This document shows, one piece after another, positions 8,244 to 16,187 of a stretch of DNA of 64,000 nucleotides. Location: positions 1 to 64,000 of the forward strand of contig CAMJHF010000011.1 of NCBI GenBank assembly GCA_946405435.1, written 5' to 3'. A program made the translations under genes and the position numbers. The notes beneath the pieces are model-generated. The model saw only the letters and a list, made by a program, of their open reading frames with translations. It was not told the origin of the DNA and ran no database searches. This DNA comes from an uncultured Bacteroidales bacterium (GTDB taxonomy: Bacteria > Bacteroidota > Bacteroidia > Bacteroidales > UBA932). The stretch's first letter is position 1; every line of letters starts with the position of its first letter.

Positions 8244-8292
8244 AGAATGACAGCCTCGTGTCATTCTTCGGCAGGTTTACCTGCCGAAGAAT
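8244..8292. repeat. REP-like tandem palindromes
   Basis: Two overlapping inverted repeats: AGAATGACA (8244-8252) with TGTCATTCT (8259-8267), and ATTCTTCGGCAGG (8263-8275) with CCTGCCGAAGAAT (8280-8292). Because they share 8263-8267 they are mutually exclusive hairpins. The form suggests a dispersed palindromic element rather than a simple terminator; no T tract follows. Confidence 0.65.
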
Positions 8293-8334
8293 CTACTTTT
8301 TGGTCAGCCTGATGTTCTTGAATAAGGCCCAAGC

Positions 8335-8475
8335 CTGGGCTCCACACGCCTGGTGACAGACTCCGATGGCAATATTCTCGAGCAATTCGACTACCTCCCT
8401 TACGGGCAAAAATGCAATAACTCTTCCCTCGCTGTTGCAAATCAGCACAAAACCGACTATCTTTATATAGATGAA
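8335..8475 (+). pseudogene. Rhs core remnant of a different subfamily
   Basis: The frame open from 8326 reads LGSTRLVTDSDGNILEQF, then DYLPYGQK and TDYLYI. This is the LGSTRVV-YLPYGG-DYLWTG part of an Rhs core, but diverged from the four other copies. It runs in frame without a stop into the next gene. Confidence 0.75.
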
Positions 8476-8487
8476 TTGAGAAACACA

Positions 8488-10107
8488 ATGAAAGGGTATG
8501 TTCTTTGTTACCTGTCCTTTTTTGCTTTGCTCTTGCTCTCTTCTTGCGATAAACCTTCAGGGGGGCAAGAGGGGCTTGTTAAGATAGAAGAAATCATACA
8601 GTCGGATCCGGGAGAGGCTTTGGAAAAACTGGCTGGCATTGACAGGGATTCGCTTTCCGGTGCAAGGGGAAGCGCCCTTTACTCACTGCTCCTTTCCATG
8701 GCACTGGACAAGAATTACATCGATATCAAGAGCGACAGTTTGATTTCTCCGGCCGTTGCTTATTATTCTGTACATGGGGACCTTTATCATAAGTTTCTGT
8801 CGTACTACTATCAAGGCAGGGTTTTCGAGAATGCATTGCAGTACCAACAGGCCCTGTCTTCTTATATAACTGCCGAATCGCTCCTCGGCCCCGCCATACC
8901 TAAAGAATATGAGGTGAGGCTGTATTGTGCAAAGCAGCGGGTATATCAGCACCAGTTTGCCGATGAGCAGGCAGTCTGTGAAATACTCAAGGCGAAGAAG
9001 ATATCGCAGAATCTCAGCAATCCTGAGTTTTACTACCGAAATGCCCTTGACCTTGCTGCACACTATGTCAAATGTGGCGAACTCCGTCTGGCATCAGCAG
9101 AGCTGGATAGCCTGCATAGCTGGATGGCGGGAAAGCATGTGAGCCGCGAGTCTGATTACTACCGTTCTCGGCTCAGGACAGCCATGCCGGCAGGATATGC
9201 TTCTGTTGATTCCATTGCGCTTTGGTTCGACCGGTACATGACTCTGTGCCTTAACGAGAATACAAAGTACGACCATTTGCTTGCAGCAGATGCATATCTC
9301 GCCCTTGACCAAGCCAGGAATGCGGAAGTAGAGTTTCAATTGTGTGCGGAGCCTGCTGACGATTATAACCGGATAATGTATTTCACCACATGGTCGGAAT
9401 TGTACAGGAGGCTGGGGAACCCGGACAAAGCTCTTGAGGGACGATTCAAATATGAACAGGCAGTGGAACGGGTCAGCCTAGGAGTTTTTAATAATGACGT
9501 CCGTTTTCTCGAAGAACGCCATCGCAATGAGGTGGAACGGCAAAAAACGGCTTATGCAACATCTTGGTTGGTCCTGGCTATAATTGTTTTGTCAGTCTTT
9601 GTCATTTATGCGGTGCTGAAGTCGGCAAAGGTAAAGAAGAAATATATCAAAGACGTACAGTCTGTGAGGGAAGAATATGCATTTATCCGAGCCCTGACCA
9701 ACGATGCTGATTCTCCTGTCGAAGTAAGGGACATTCTTCAGCAACGAATCGAAGCTCTGCGCCCTTACATCACAAATAATAAAATCCTGCCAGCGCGCCG
9801 TGGGCGCAAAGGGCTTGAAAAACTTGATGAGGACCGGAAGAATTTGCTGCGCTCCGTCGGAATGATATATGCCTTGACCTACCCCGGATTTGTGTCGGAA
9901 CTGGTCTCGTATTCCCTTACACCGGAAGAGATAGGATTGTGCTCTTTGTACTTGAGCGGTTATTCTTCCAAGGAACTTGCCGACCTGCTGAGCAGGGGCG
10001 ATATCTATCACTTGAACAGCGCTATAAGGTCCAAGATCGGAGAGTCTGTCCAGAATACAAAGTTGTTCGTTTGGCTGAGGACGCGATTTGCGGAACACCT
10101 GCGCTAA
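8488..10107 (+). CDS. membrane-anchored TPR protein with C-terminal HTH (LuxR-like regulator)
   Basis: From ATG 8488 the protein has 539 residues. It opens with a lipoprotein-like signal (LLLLSSC, Cys20), followed by a ~330-residue helical TPR-like region outside the membrane, a transmembrane helix near 358-378 (TSWLVLAIIVLSVFVIY), a charged linker and a C-terminal LuxR/GerE-like helix-turn-helix (LTPEEIGLCSLYLSGYSSKE). This layout is common in Bacteroidota: an extracytoplasmic TPR sensor coupled to cytosolic DNA binding. The frame continues upstream to 8326 into an Rhs remnant, but ATG 8488 with its signal sequence is the sensible start; a TATCTTTA box lies at 8458. The targets are unknown. 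Confidence 0.8.
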   Translation: MKGYVLCYLSFFALLLLSSCDKPSGGQEGLVKIEEIIQSDPGEALEKLAGIDRDSLSGARGSALYSLLLSMALDKNYIDIKSDSLISPAVAYYSVHGDLYHKFLSYYYQGRVFENALQYQQALSSYITAESLLGPAIPKEYEVRLYCAKQRVYQHQFADEQAVCEILKAKKISQNLSNPEFYYRNALDLAAHYVKCGELRLASAELDSLHSWMAGKHVSRESDYYRSRLRTAMPAGYASVDSIALWFDRYMTLCLNENTKYDHLLAADAYLALDQARNAEVEFQLCAEPADDYNRIMYFTTWSELYRRLGNPDKALEGRFKYEQAVERVSLGVFNNDVRFLEERHRNEVERQKTAYATSWLVLAIIVLSVFVIYAVLKSAKVKKKYIKDVQSVREEYAFIRALTNDADSPVEVRDILQQRIEALRPYITNNKILPARRGRKGLEKLDEDRKNLLRSVGMIYALTYPGFVSELVSYSLTPEEIGLCSLYLSGYSSKELADLLSRGDIYHLNSAIRSKIGESVQNTKLFVWLRTRFAEHLR

Positions 10108-10141
10108 CCCACAATATAGGTCGATTCTTCTATTTTTTTTG

Positions 10142-10149
10142 TATCTTTA
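10142..10149 (+). promoter_or_regulatory. possible -7 box for the antiporter operon
   Basis: TATCTTTA, one base off TAnnTTTG, 23 bases before ATG 10173. Confidence 0.4.
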
Positions 10150-10172
10150 CAAAATCATAGAATAATCCGATT

Positions 10173-11510
10173 ATGGCAGAAGTCAAAAAGACCAAACACA
10201 GTTTCAAGTATTGGCAGTGGAGAGTCATCATCTGCTCGATGATAGGCTATGCGATGTTTTACTTCGTGCGCAAGAACTTCTCCTTCGCCATACCCATGCT
10301 CCAGGAGGTGTACCCCGACATTACCAAGGCCCAGTTCGGCGCCATCATATCGGCCGGCGGTATAATCTACGGCATTTCCAAGCTCATCAACGGCGTCATA
10401 GGCGACCGTACCAATGCCCGCTGGCACCTCGTGCTGGGCCTTGGCATATGCGTGGCCGTCAACTTCCTGTTCGGGTGGACCGACAAGCTAACCACATGGA
10501 TAACTGGCGCCACCGGAGGCCCCGACTTCATAGGCGGCTTCGTCACCATAATGTCGGTGCTGTACATCATCAACCAGATTTTCCAGGGCTGCGGATTCGC
10601 CCCGTGCAACCACCTGATGGTGAGCTGGGTGCCGCCGCACGAGCTGGCCACCAAGATGAGCATCTGGAACACTTCGCACAGCGTGGGTGCCTTCGTGGCT
10701 TCCATTATATGCGGATACATGACCAGCTGGCAACTCTGCTTCTGGGTGCCCGCCACTATATCCTTGTTCGGCGTGTTCTTCATCATAGCAACCCTGCGCG
10801 ATACGCCCAAGTCGGTGGGCCTGCCCGAGCTTCCCAAAGTCGAGGGCGAGCTTGACGAGAGCAAGGGCAAGGACAGCAAGGAGTGGCGCAAGTTCCTGGT
10901 CAAGAAGGTGTTCCTCAACCCTGTGATATGGATACTGGCACTTACCGACCTGTTCGTGTACGTGGTGCGCTTCGCCATTCTGGACTGGGGCCCTTCGATG
11001 CTTCAGGACATGGGCCTCAGCCAGGCCCTTTCCGGCTGGACTGTGGCTATCTTCGAGGTTGCCGGCTGTCTTGGAATGATTTTCGCTGGCTATGTTTCCG
11101 ACAAGCTTTTCAAGAGCCGTAGCCAGCGGGTATGCGCCATCGAGATGGTGCTTGTGGCCCTGTGCCTGGTGGCGCTGCATTACATACAGGATATGCACTC
11201 TCCCGTGCTGTTCCTCATCGTGCTTGCCTTGGCTGGATTCTTCCTCTACGGCCCTCAGGCCCTGCTTGGCGTGGTGGCTTCCAATGAGGTGTCAAAGAAG
11301 GCCGCATCTTCGGCCGTCGGCATCATCGGTTTCATGAGCTACCTTAGCACCCTTATCACCGGTTACCCTCTGGGTAAGTTCGCAGATACTTACGGCTGGC
11401 ATCCCATCTTCATCCTGATGGCTGCCGTATCGGTGATCGGTTTCATTCTTATAGTCACTTTGTGGAACCTCAAAGACCGTTCCCGCGACGTAGTCAAAGA
11501 AGAAGCGTAA
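10173..11510 (+). CDS. organophosphate:phosphate antiporter (GlpT/UhpT family)
   Basis: A 445-residue MFS transporter with 12 predicted membrane helices and a basic loop rich in Lys near residues 225-250. The N-terminal YFVRKNFSFAIP is the characteristic OPA-family segment containing the phosphate-binding Arg. Such proteins exchange a sugar phosphate or glycerol-3-phosphate for inorganic phosphate across the inner membrane. The gene stands 2 bases before an HPr gene and in a sugar-phosphate cluster, so a hexose- or hexitol-phosphate is the more likely substrate; the sequence cannot decide. Confidence 0.88.
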   Translation: MAEVKKTKHSFKYWQWRVIICSMIGYAMFYFVRKNFSFAIPMLQEVYPDITKAQFGAIISAGGIIYGISKLINGVIGDRTNARWHLVLGLGICVAVNFLFGWTDKLTTWITGATGGPDFIGGFVTIMSVLYIINQIFQGCGFAPCNHLMVSWVPPHELATKMSIWNTSHSVGAFVASIICGYMTSWQLCFWVPATISLFGVFFIIATLRDTPKSVGLPELPKVEGELDESKGKDSKEWRKFLVKKVFLNPVIWILALTDLFVYVVRFAILDWGPSMLQDMGLSQALSGWTVAIFEVAGCLGMIFAGYVSDKLFKSRSQRVCAIEMVLVALCLVALHYIQDMHSPVLFLIVLALAGFFLYGPQALLGVVASNEVSKKAASSAVGIIGFMSYLSTLITGYPLGKFADTYGWHPIFILMAAVSVIGFILIVTLWNLKDRSRDVVKEEA

Positions 11511-11512
11511 AA

Positions 11513-11775
11513 TGCTGACAGGCAAAGTAATACTCAATGCTCCCACGGGCCTGCATGCCAGGCCCGCCGGGGAGCTTGTAAAGCTGGTCAAAGGCTTCAA
11601 GGACTCCATCGTCAAGATTTCCGCGGAAGGCAAGACCGCAAATGCCGCCTCCATGCTGTCGGTCCTGGCATTGGGAATCAAGTCCGGCACCGGGCTTGAG
11701 GTGAGCGTGGAGGGCGGAGACGAACGTGCCGTCCTGGACGCAGTGACCGGTTTTATCCAATCTGTTGAAGGATAA
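11513..11775 (+). CDS. ptsH: phosphocarrier protein HPr
   Basis: An 87-residue protein of standard HPr length. GLHARPA places the phosphorylated His at residue 15, and NAASMLSVLALGI places Ser47 at the regulatory-serine position. It carries phosphate from enzyme I to EII domains in the cytosol. The preceding antiporter ends 2 bases upstream, and enzyme I begins within the stop codon (TAATG), so the three form an operon. The start ATG at 11513 aligns with known HPr N-termini. Confidence 0.93.
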
Positions 11776-13190
11776 TGAAGGTCAGCGGACCTGCTGTATT
11801 ATGGAAACGGAGCGTCTCGGACGGGGCGGTCCGTTCTTTTATTGAGGCTTATGATGTGCTGCATGCCCGGCTTGCCGCCAAAGCCCAGTCTGATCCTGTT
11901 TTTGCCGCGCATCTGGAAATGCTCGAGGATCCCATGGTCACTGAGACCGTACAGGCTAATGTGGCTGCGGGCATGAGCGAGTCCGCGGCGCTTGCCGCCA
12001 CCAGGGACAGCATAGTGTCGATGTTCGAGCAGATAGATGATGAGTACCTGCGCGCAAGGGCCGATGATGTGCGCGACATCTTCGGCCAGCTCAGTGCCCT
12101 CATGTGCGGAGATGCCGCCCCGTCCCTACCGGTTATTGAAAAGGGATGCGTACTGGTGGCGGAAGAGCTGCTTCCGTCAGATACTTCGGCCATTGACTTC
12201 GGGAGGCTTGCCGGTATTCTCTGCGCCAGGGGCAGCAGTACCAGCCACGTGTGCATAATCGCCCATTCCAAAGGGGTTCCGATTCAGGTTGGCGTGAACA
12301 TTCAGGGCATAGCCACGGGCGACACAGTGTGGGTTGACGACCCTATGGTGGACGGACCCGGCTCCGTCGCATCCAAGGTGAGGGCCGCCGGCCGCAAGCT
12401 TTATATCAATGCCGGCAATATAGAAGACGTGCTCCGGGGCATGGCCGCAGGAGCCGACGGCGTGGGCCTGTTCCGCACGGAATTCCTGTTCCTTGAGAGG
12501 GACGCCATGCCGGGACGCGAGGAGCAGCGGCAGCAATACCGTGACGCTCTTCTTGCATGCGAGGGCAAGGTGCTTACCGTCAGGACAATGGATGTGGGAG
12601 GAGACAAGGCGCTGCCATATCTGCAGCTGCCCTCCGAAGACAATCCCTTCCTCGGCCTGCGTGGCATCCGCTGCAGCCTTGCCCACCCCCATTTGCTGCA
12701 ATTGCAGCTCGGTGCCGTTGTCGATGCCGCCCGCGATGTCAGGGAAATGCATCCCGCCTGGTTCGAGGGCGGATCGCCAATGCGTCTTATGCTTCCGATG
12801 GTGTGCCTTCCCGACGAAATACGCAAGGTCAAGGACAGCTTGCGTGAGCTGGCTTCCGATTATGAGGGGCTTGTGAGCGTGGGCATCATGATAGAGACAC
12901 CGGCGGCTGTCCTGGATGCCCGGGCGCTTGCCGCCGAGTCGGCTTTCTTCAGCATAGGCAGCAACGACCTTACCCAGTACATTATGGCTGCCGACCGCGG
13001 TAATGCCGGTGTGTCATATCTTTACGACTCTTTTTCTCCGGCCGTGCGGCACGCCCTGGACCTTACCGTCCGTGCCGCGCACGAAGCGGGAATACCCGTA
13101 GGAATCTGCGGGGAGATGGCATCCGACCCCGGGGCGACTGACTATCTTCTCGACCTGGGGCTGGATTCACTGAGCGTCTCGCACTTATAG
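11775..13190 (+). CDS. ptsI: phosphoenolpyruvate-protein phosphotransferase (PTS enzyme I), short form
   Basis: A 471-residue protein that moves phosphate from PEP to HPr. Visible motifs: the active His158 in STSHVCIIAHS, PEP-binding GVGLFRTEFLF, DVGGDKALPY, GLRGIR, FSIGSNDLTQY, and the Cys loop GICGEMASD. It is about 100 residues shorter than typical enzyme I: the N-terminus lacks ~30 residues before the HPr-binding helices, and the C-terminus stops just after the GLDSLSVS segment. Its last 6 bases overlap the convergent mtlD. The catalytic residues are intact, so it is probably active, but the trimmed ends are unusual. Confidence 0.9.
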   Translation: MKVSGPAVLWKRSVSDGAVRSFIEAYDVLHARLAAKAQSDPVFAAHLEMLEDPMVTETVQANVAAGMSESAALAATRDSIVSMFEQIDDEYLRARADDVRDIFGQLSALMCGDAAPSLPVIEKGCVLVAEELLPSDTSAIDFGRLAGILCARGSSTSHVCIIAHSKGVPIQVGVNIQGIATGDTVWVDDPMVDGPGSVASKVRAAGRKLYINAGNIEDVLRGMAAGADGVGLFRTEFLFLERDAMPGREEQRQQYRDALLACEGKVLTVRTMDVGGDKALPYLQLPSEDNPFLGLRGIRCSLAHPHLLQLQLGAVVDAARDVREMHPAWFEGGSPMRLMLPMVCLPDEIRKVKDSLRELASDYEGLVSVGIMIETPAAVLDARALAAESAFFSIGSNDLTQYIMAADRGNAGVSYLYDSFSPAVRHALDLTVRAAHEAGIPVGICGEMASDPGATDYLLDLGLDSLSVSHL

Positions 13191-14324
13191 CTGGTTGTAG
13201 GCTGCCGCGATTTCCGCCACCAGAGGGTCCGAGGCGGCGATTCCGGTGTACTTTGAGATTGTAGCTTCCAGGCCTTCCTCCTTGATGGAGGCGAGCATCT
13301 CTACGCTTTGCGGGTCCTGCGGGTTGTCAAAGTGCAGGGCGGCTCCGGCTGCAAGCACCAGCTTGTCGTAGGGGAGTCCGAAGCCCTTGGCGGTGAGCAG
13401 CGGGAGGATGATGCGGTCGTTGGGGGAGAGCTTGCGCAGGGGCTCGCGGCCCACGCGGTCGCACTCGTCGCGAAGATAAGGGTTGCTGAAACGGCGCAGT
13501 ATCTTTTCGATGTAGGCAAAGTGGGCGTCGTGGTCGAAACCGAACTTGCGCACAAGGCCCTCGCCGCTCTGCTGCATGGCGGCCTTGACGTTGGAGAGAA
13601 TTTCAGGGTCGGCTACGCATTCGCCTATCGTGTTGATTCCCTTGATCTTGCCAAGATATGCCGCGGTGGCGTGTCCGGTGTTGAGGGTAAAGAGCTTGCG
13701 CTCTACGTAAGCCAGGAGGTTGTCTACGGGAGTCATGCCTGCAATGTCGGGGACGGGGCCGACGAATGAGCTGCGTTCCACATCCCACTCGAAATACTCC
13801 TCGACGGCTACGTCCAGGGGCACCTCGCAGCGGACGGGAGGGACTATGCGGTCCACTGCTGCATCGGGGAAGCCCACGTGGGCGGGCACCCATGCTGCGA
13901 CTTCGGGCTCAAGCTGGGCCATCACCAGTTCCTTGAGCTGGGAGGTGGCGCGCAGGCCGTTCTCGCATGCTATGATGTTGAGGGGTTTCTCTACTCCGGC
14001 GGCCTTTCTGGCTGCGAGGCCCTTGGCAATCGTGGGAGCTACGAACTTGAGTATCCGGAGGCCGACGGCCGTGGTGATGATGTCGGCATCGGCGATTTCG
14101 CTTACCGCTTCGGAGCTGCCTGAATTGACGGCCCTCACGCCCTTGACCGGAATGTCATAGCTGTTGTGGTCGGAAACGTGGACGGTGTACTCCTTGCGGG
14201 TGTTTATCTGCTCGAGAAGATCCTCCACTACATCTGCAAAAACGAGTTCATATCCTGCCTGTGAGAGTACTGCTCCTATAAAGCCGCGGCCGATGTTGCC
14301 GGCGCCAAATTGAATTGCTTTCAT
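13185..14324 (-). CDS. mtlD: mannitol-1-phosphate 5-dehydrogenase
   Basis: A 379-residue NAD-dependent enzyme that converts mannitol-1-phosphate to fructose-6-phosphate. The N-terminal Rossmann motif is QFGAGNIGRGFIG. The signature block ERKLFTLNTGHATAAYLG (around residue 210) contains the family Lys/Asn/His residues. Length matches bacterial MtlD. It is divergent from the mannitol EII gene across an 87-base gap carrying a box for each direction, so mannitol uptake and oxidation are probably regulated together. Confidence 0.95.
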   Translation of the reverse strand: MKAIQFGAGNIGRGFIGAVLSQAGYELVFADVVEDLLEQINTRKEYTVHVSDHNSYDIPVKGVRAVNSGSSEAVSEIADADIITTAVGLRILKFVAPTIAKGLAARKAAGVEKPLNIIACENGLRATSQLKELVMAQLEPEVAAWVPAHVGFPDAAVDRIVPPVRCEVPLDVAVEEYFEWDVERSSFVGPVPDIAGMTPVDNLLAYVERKLFTLNTGHATAAYLGKIKGINTIGECVADPEILSNVKAAMQQSGEGLVRKFGFDHDAHFAYIEKILRRFSNPYLRDECDRVGREPLRKLSPNDRIILPLLTAKGFGLPYDKLVLAAGAALHFDNPQDPQSVEMLASIKEEGLEATISKYTGIAASDPLVAEIAAAYNQL

Positions 14325-14348
14325 CTTAGATAGTGCTATTATTTACTA

Positions 14349-14356
14349 CAAAATTA
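14349..14356 (-). promoter_or_regulatory. -7 box for mtlD
   Basis: Reads TAATTTTG on the minus strand, a match to TAnnTTTG, 24 bases before the mtlD ATG. Confidence 0.55.
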
Positions 14357-14368
14357 GCAAAAAAACGC

Positions 14369-14376
14369 TATCTTTA
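14369..14376 (+). promoter_or_regulatory. possible -7 box for mtlA
   Basis: TATCTTTA, one base off consensus, 35 bases before the mtlA ATG and 12 bases from the opposing mtlD box, so the two divergent promoters are close enough to share an operator. Confidence 0.4.
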
Positions 14377-14411
14377 CAAATTGATGTAAAAAACTCGGTT
14401 TTCGTTCTTAA

Positions 14412-16187
14412 ATGAAGGAAAAAATTCAGCGATTCGGCCGTGCCCTGAGTGCGATGGTGATGCCCAATATAGGCGCATTTATAGCCTGGGGCCTTATCAC
14501 CGCCATTTTTATCCCAGGTGGCTGGTGGCCCAACGAGAACGTCGCCCAGATGGTCTCGCCCATGCTAAAGTACCTGCTGCCCACGCTTATAGCCTTTACT
14601 GCAGGCAAGAATGTCGGAGGCTACAGGGGAGGTGTTGCCGGCGCTGTGGCGGCTATGGGCGTCATAATCGGCACCGACACGCCAATGTTCCTGGGAGCCA
14701 TGATAATGGGCCCGATAGCCGGTTGGTGCGTCAAGCGCTTCGACAAGCTGGTCGAGGGCAAGGTGGGGGCCGGATTCGAGATGCTGGTGGACAATTTTTC
14801 CCTTGGCATCATCGCCATGCTGCTGGCAATCGCCGGGTATTTGGTAATAGGCCATGCGGTGGCGTGGATTACCGGAGGACTGAGCGCCGGAGTGAACTGG
14901 ATGCTGGCCCACAAGCTGAACCCGCTCCTGGCCATATTGGTGGATCCCGCCAAGGTGCTTTTCCTCAACAACGCCGTCAATCATGGCATCATGACGCCCC
15001 TCGGCATACAGCAGGCGTCGGAACTCGGGCAGTCGATGCTCTTCCTGGTGGATCCCAATCCGGGCCCCGGCCTTGGCATCCTGCTGGCTTGCTGGGCCTT
15101 CGGGAAAGGGAATACCAAGCAGTCTGCCCCCGGCGCCGTGGTCATCCAGCTGCTGGGCGGCATCCACGAGATATATTTCCCCTATGTGCTTGCCCGTCCC
15201 ATCTTGCTGCTTGCGGTCATGGTGGGCAACATTTGCGCCTTAAGTTTCTTTACGCTGGTGGACTTCGGTCTTGTGGCGCCCGCGTCTCCGGGAAGCCTCA
15301 TCTCCATCATACTCATGTCGCCCAAGGGCAAGACGCTGCTGGGCATACTGGGCGTGCTCATCGGCACGGCGGTCTCTTTCCTGCTTGCCTGGCCCATGGT
15401 GAAGGCGCGTCCGGACTTCCAGGGAGAGAGTGAGAATGCTCCCTCCGAAGGTGCCGGGGACATCCCTGCAGGCTCGGTGTCAAAGATAGTGTTCGCATGC
15501 GACGCCGGCATGGGCTCCAGCGCGCTCGGCGCAACGCGTTTCAAGGCGCGCCTAATGAAAGCGGGCCTTCCGGGCATCAAGTGTACCAACTGCGCGGTGG
15601 GGGACATTCCCGAAGACGCATCCCTGGTGATATGCCAGAAAGAGCTGGAAGAAAGGGCACGGCGTTCCGGGAAGGAAGTCATAGCCATCACGAACTTTCT
15701 TTCAGACCCGGCGCTGGACGCCCTTCTGGAGCGCCTGGGCTCCGCGTCCGCTCTGCCGCTGCTTCAGAAATGCAATATCCTGACCGGCCTTCCTTCCGAA
15801 GACAAGGAGGCTGCCATACGCCGTGCCGGCGCGCTTCTTCACGCCTCGGGATATGTGGACGGACGCTACATAGACGCCATGGTTGAAAGGGAGGGCATAG
15901 CCACTACCTATATGGGTGACGGCCTTGCGATTCCGCACGGAACGGCGGAGGCCAAAGCCGCGGTGCTTCACTCCGGCATAGTGGTGCTGCAATATCCACA
16001 AGGCGTAGACTTTGACGGCGAGACGGCAAAGCTTCTTGTCGGTATCGCCGGAGTCGGGGACGAACACGTGTCCATCCTTGCCAAAGTGGCGGGGGCCCTC
16101 GAGGATCCTGCCGTGCTCGAAAGAATCTGCACAACCCCGGATCCGGGAGAAATCTATAGCATATTGAACAATGGAGAAACATCTTGA
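14412..16187 (+). CDS. mtlA: mannitol-specific PTS permease EIICBA
   Basis: A 591-residue three-domain transporter that imports mannitol and phosphorylates it. The IIC membrane domain spans about 1-335 and includes NNAVNHGIMTPLG and GGIHEIYFPYV. IIB follows at about 355-440 with the phosphocysteine in IVFACDAGMGSSALGA. IIA occupies about 450-590 with the phosphohistidine in GLAIPHGT near residue 509. Domain order matches E. coli MtlA (637 residues). HPr and enzyme I encoded just upstream would supply phosphate. The next gene starts inside its last 17 bases, coupling mannitol uptake to an amino-sugar enzyme. Confidence 0.95.
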   Translation: MKEKIQRFGRALSAMVMPNIGAFIAWGLITAIFIPGGWWPNENVAQMVSPMLKYLLPTLIAFTAGKNVGGYRGGVAGAVAAMGVIIGTDTPMFLGAMIMGPIAGWCVKRFDKLVEGKVGAGFEMLVDNFSLGIIAMLLAIAGYLVIGHAVAWITGGLSAGVNWMLAHKLNPLLAILVDPAKVLFLNNAVNHGIMTPLGIQQASELGQSMLFLVDPNPGPGLGILLACWAFGKGNTKQSAPGAVVIQLLGGIHEIYFPYVLARPILLLAVMVGNICALSFFTLVDFGLVAPASPGSLISIILMSPKGKTLLGILGVLIGTAVSFLLAWPMVKARPDFQGESENAPSEGAGDIPAGSVSKIVFACDAGMGSSALGATRFKARLMKAGLPGIKCTNCAVGDIPEDASLVICQKELEERARRSGKEVIAITNFLSDPALDALLERLGSASALPLLQKCNILTGLPSEDKEAAIRRAGALLHASGYVDGRYIDAMVEREGIATTYMGDGLAIPHGTAEAKAAVLHSGIVVLQYPQGVDFDGETAKLLVGIAGVGDEHVSILAKVAGALEDPAVLERICTTPDPGEIYSILNNGETS

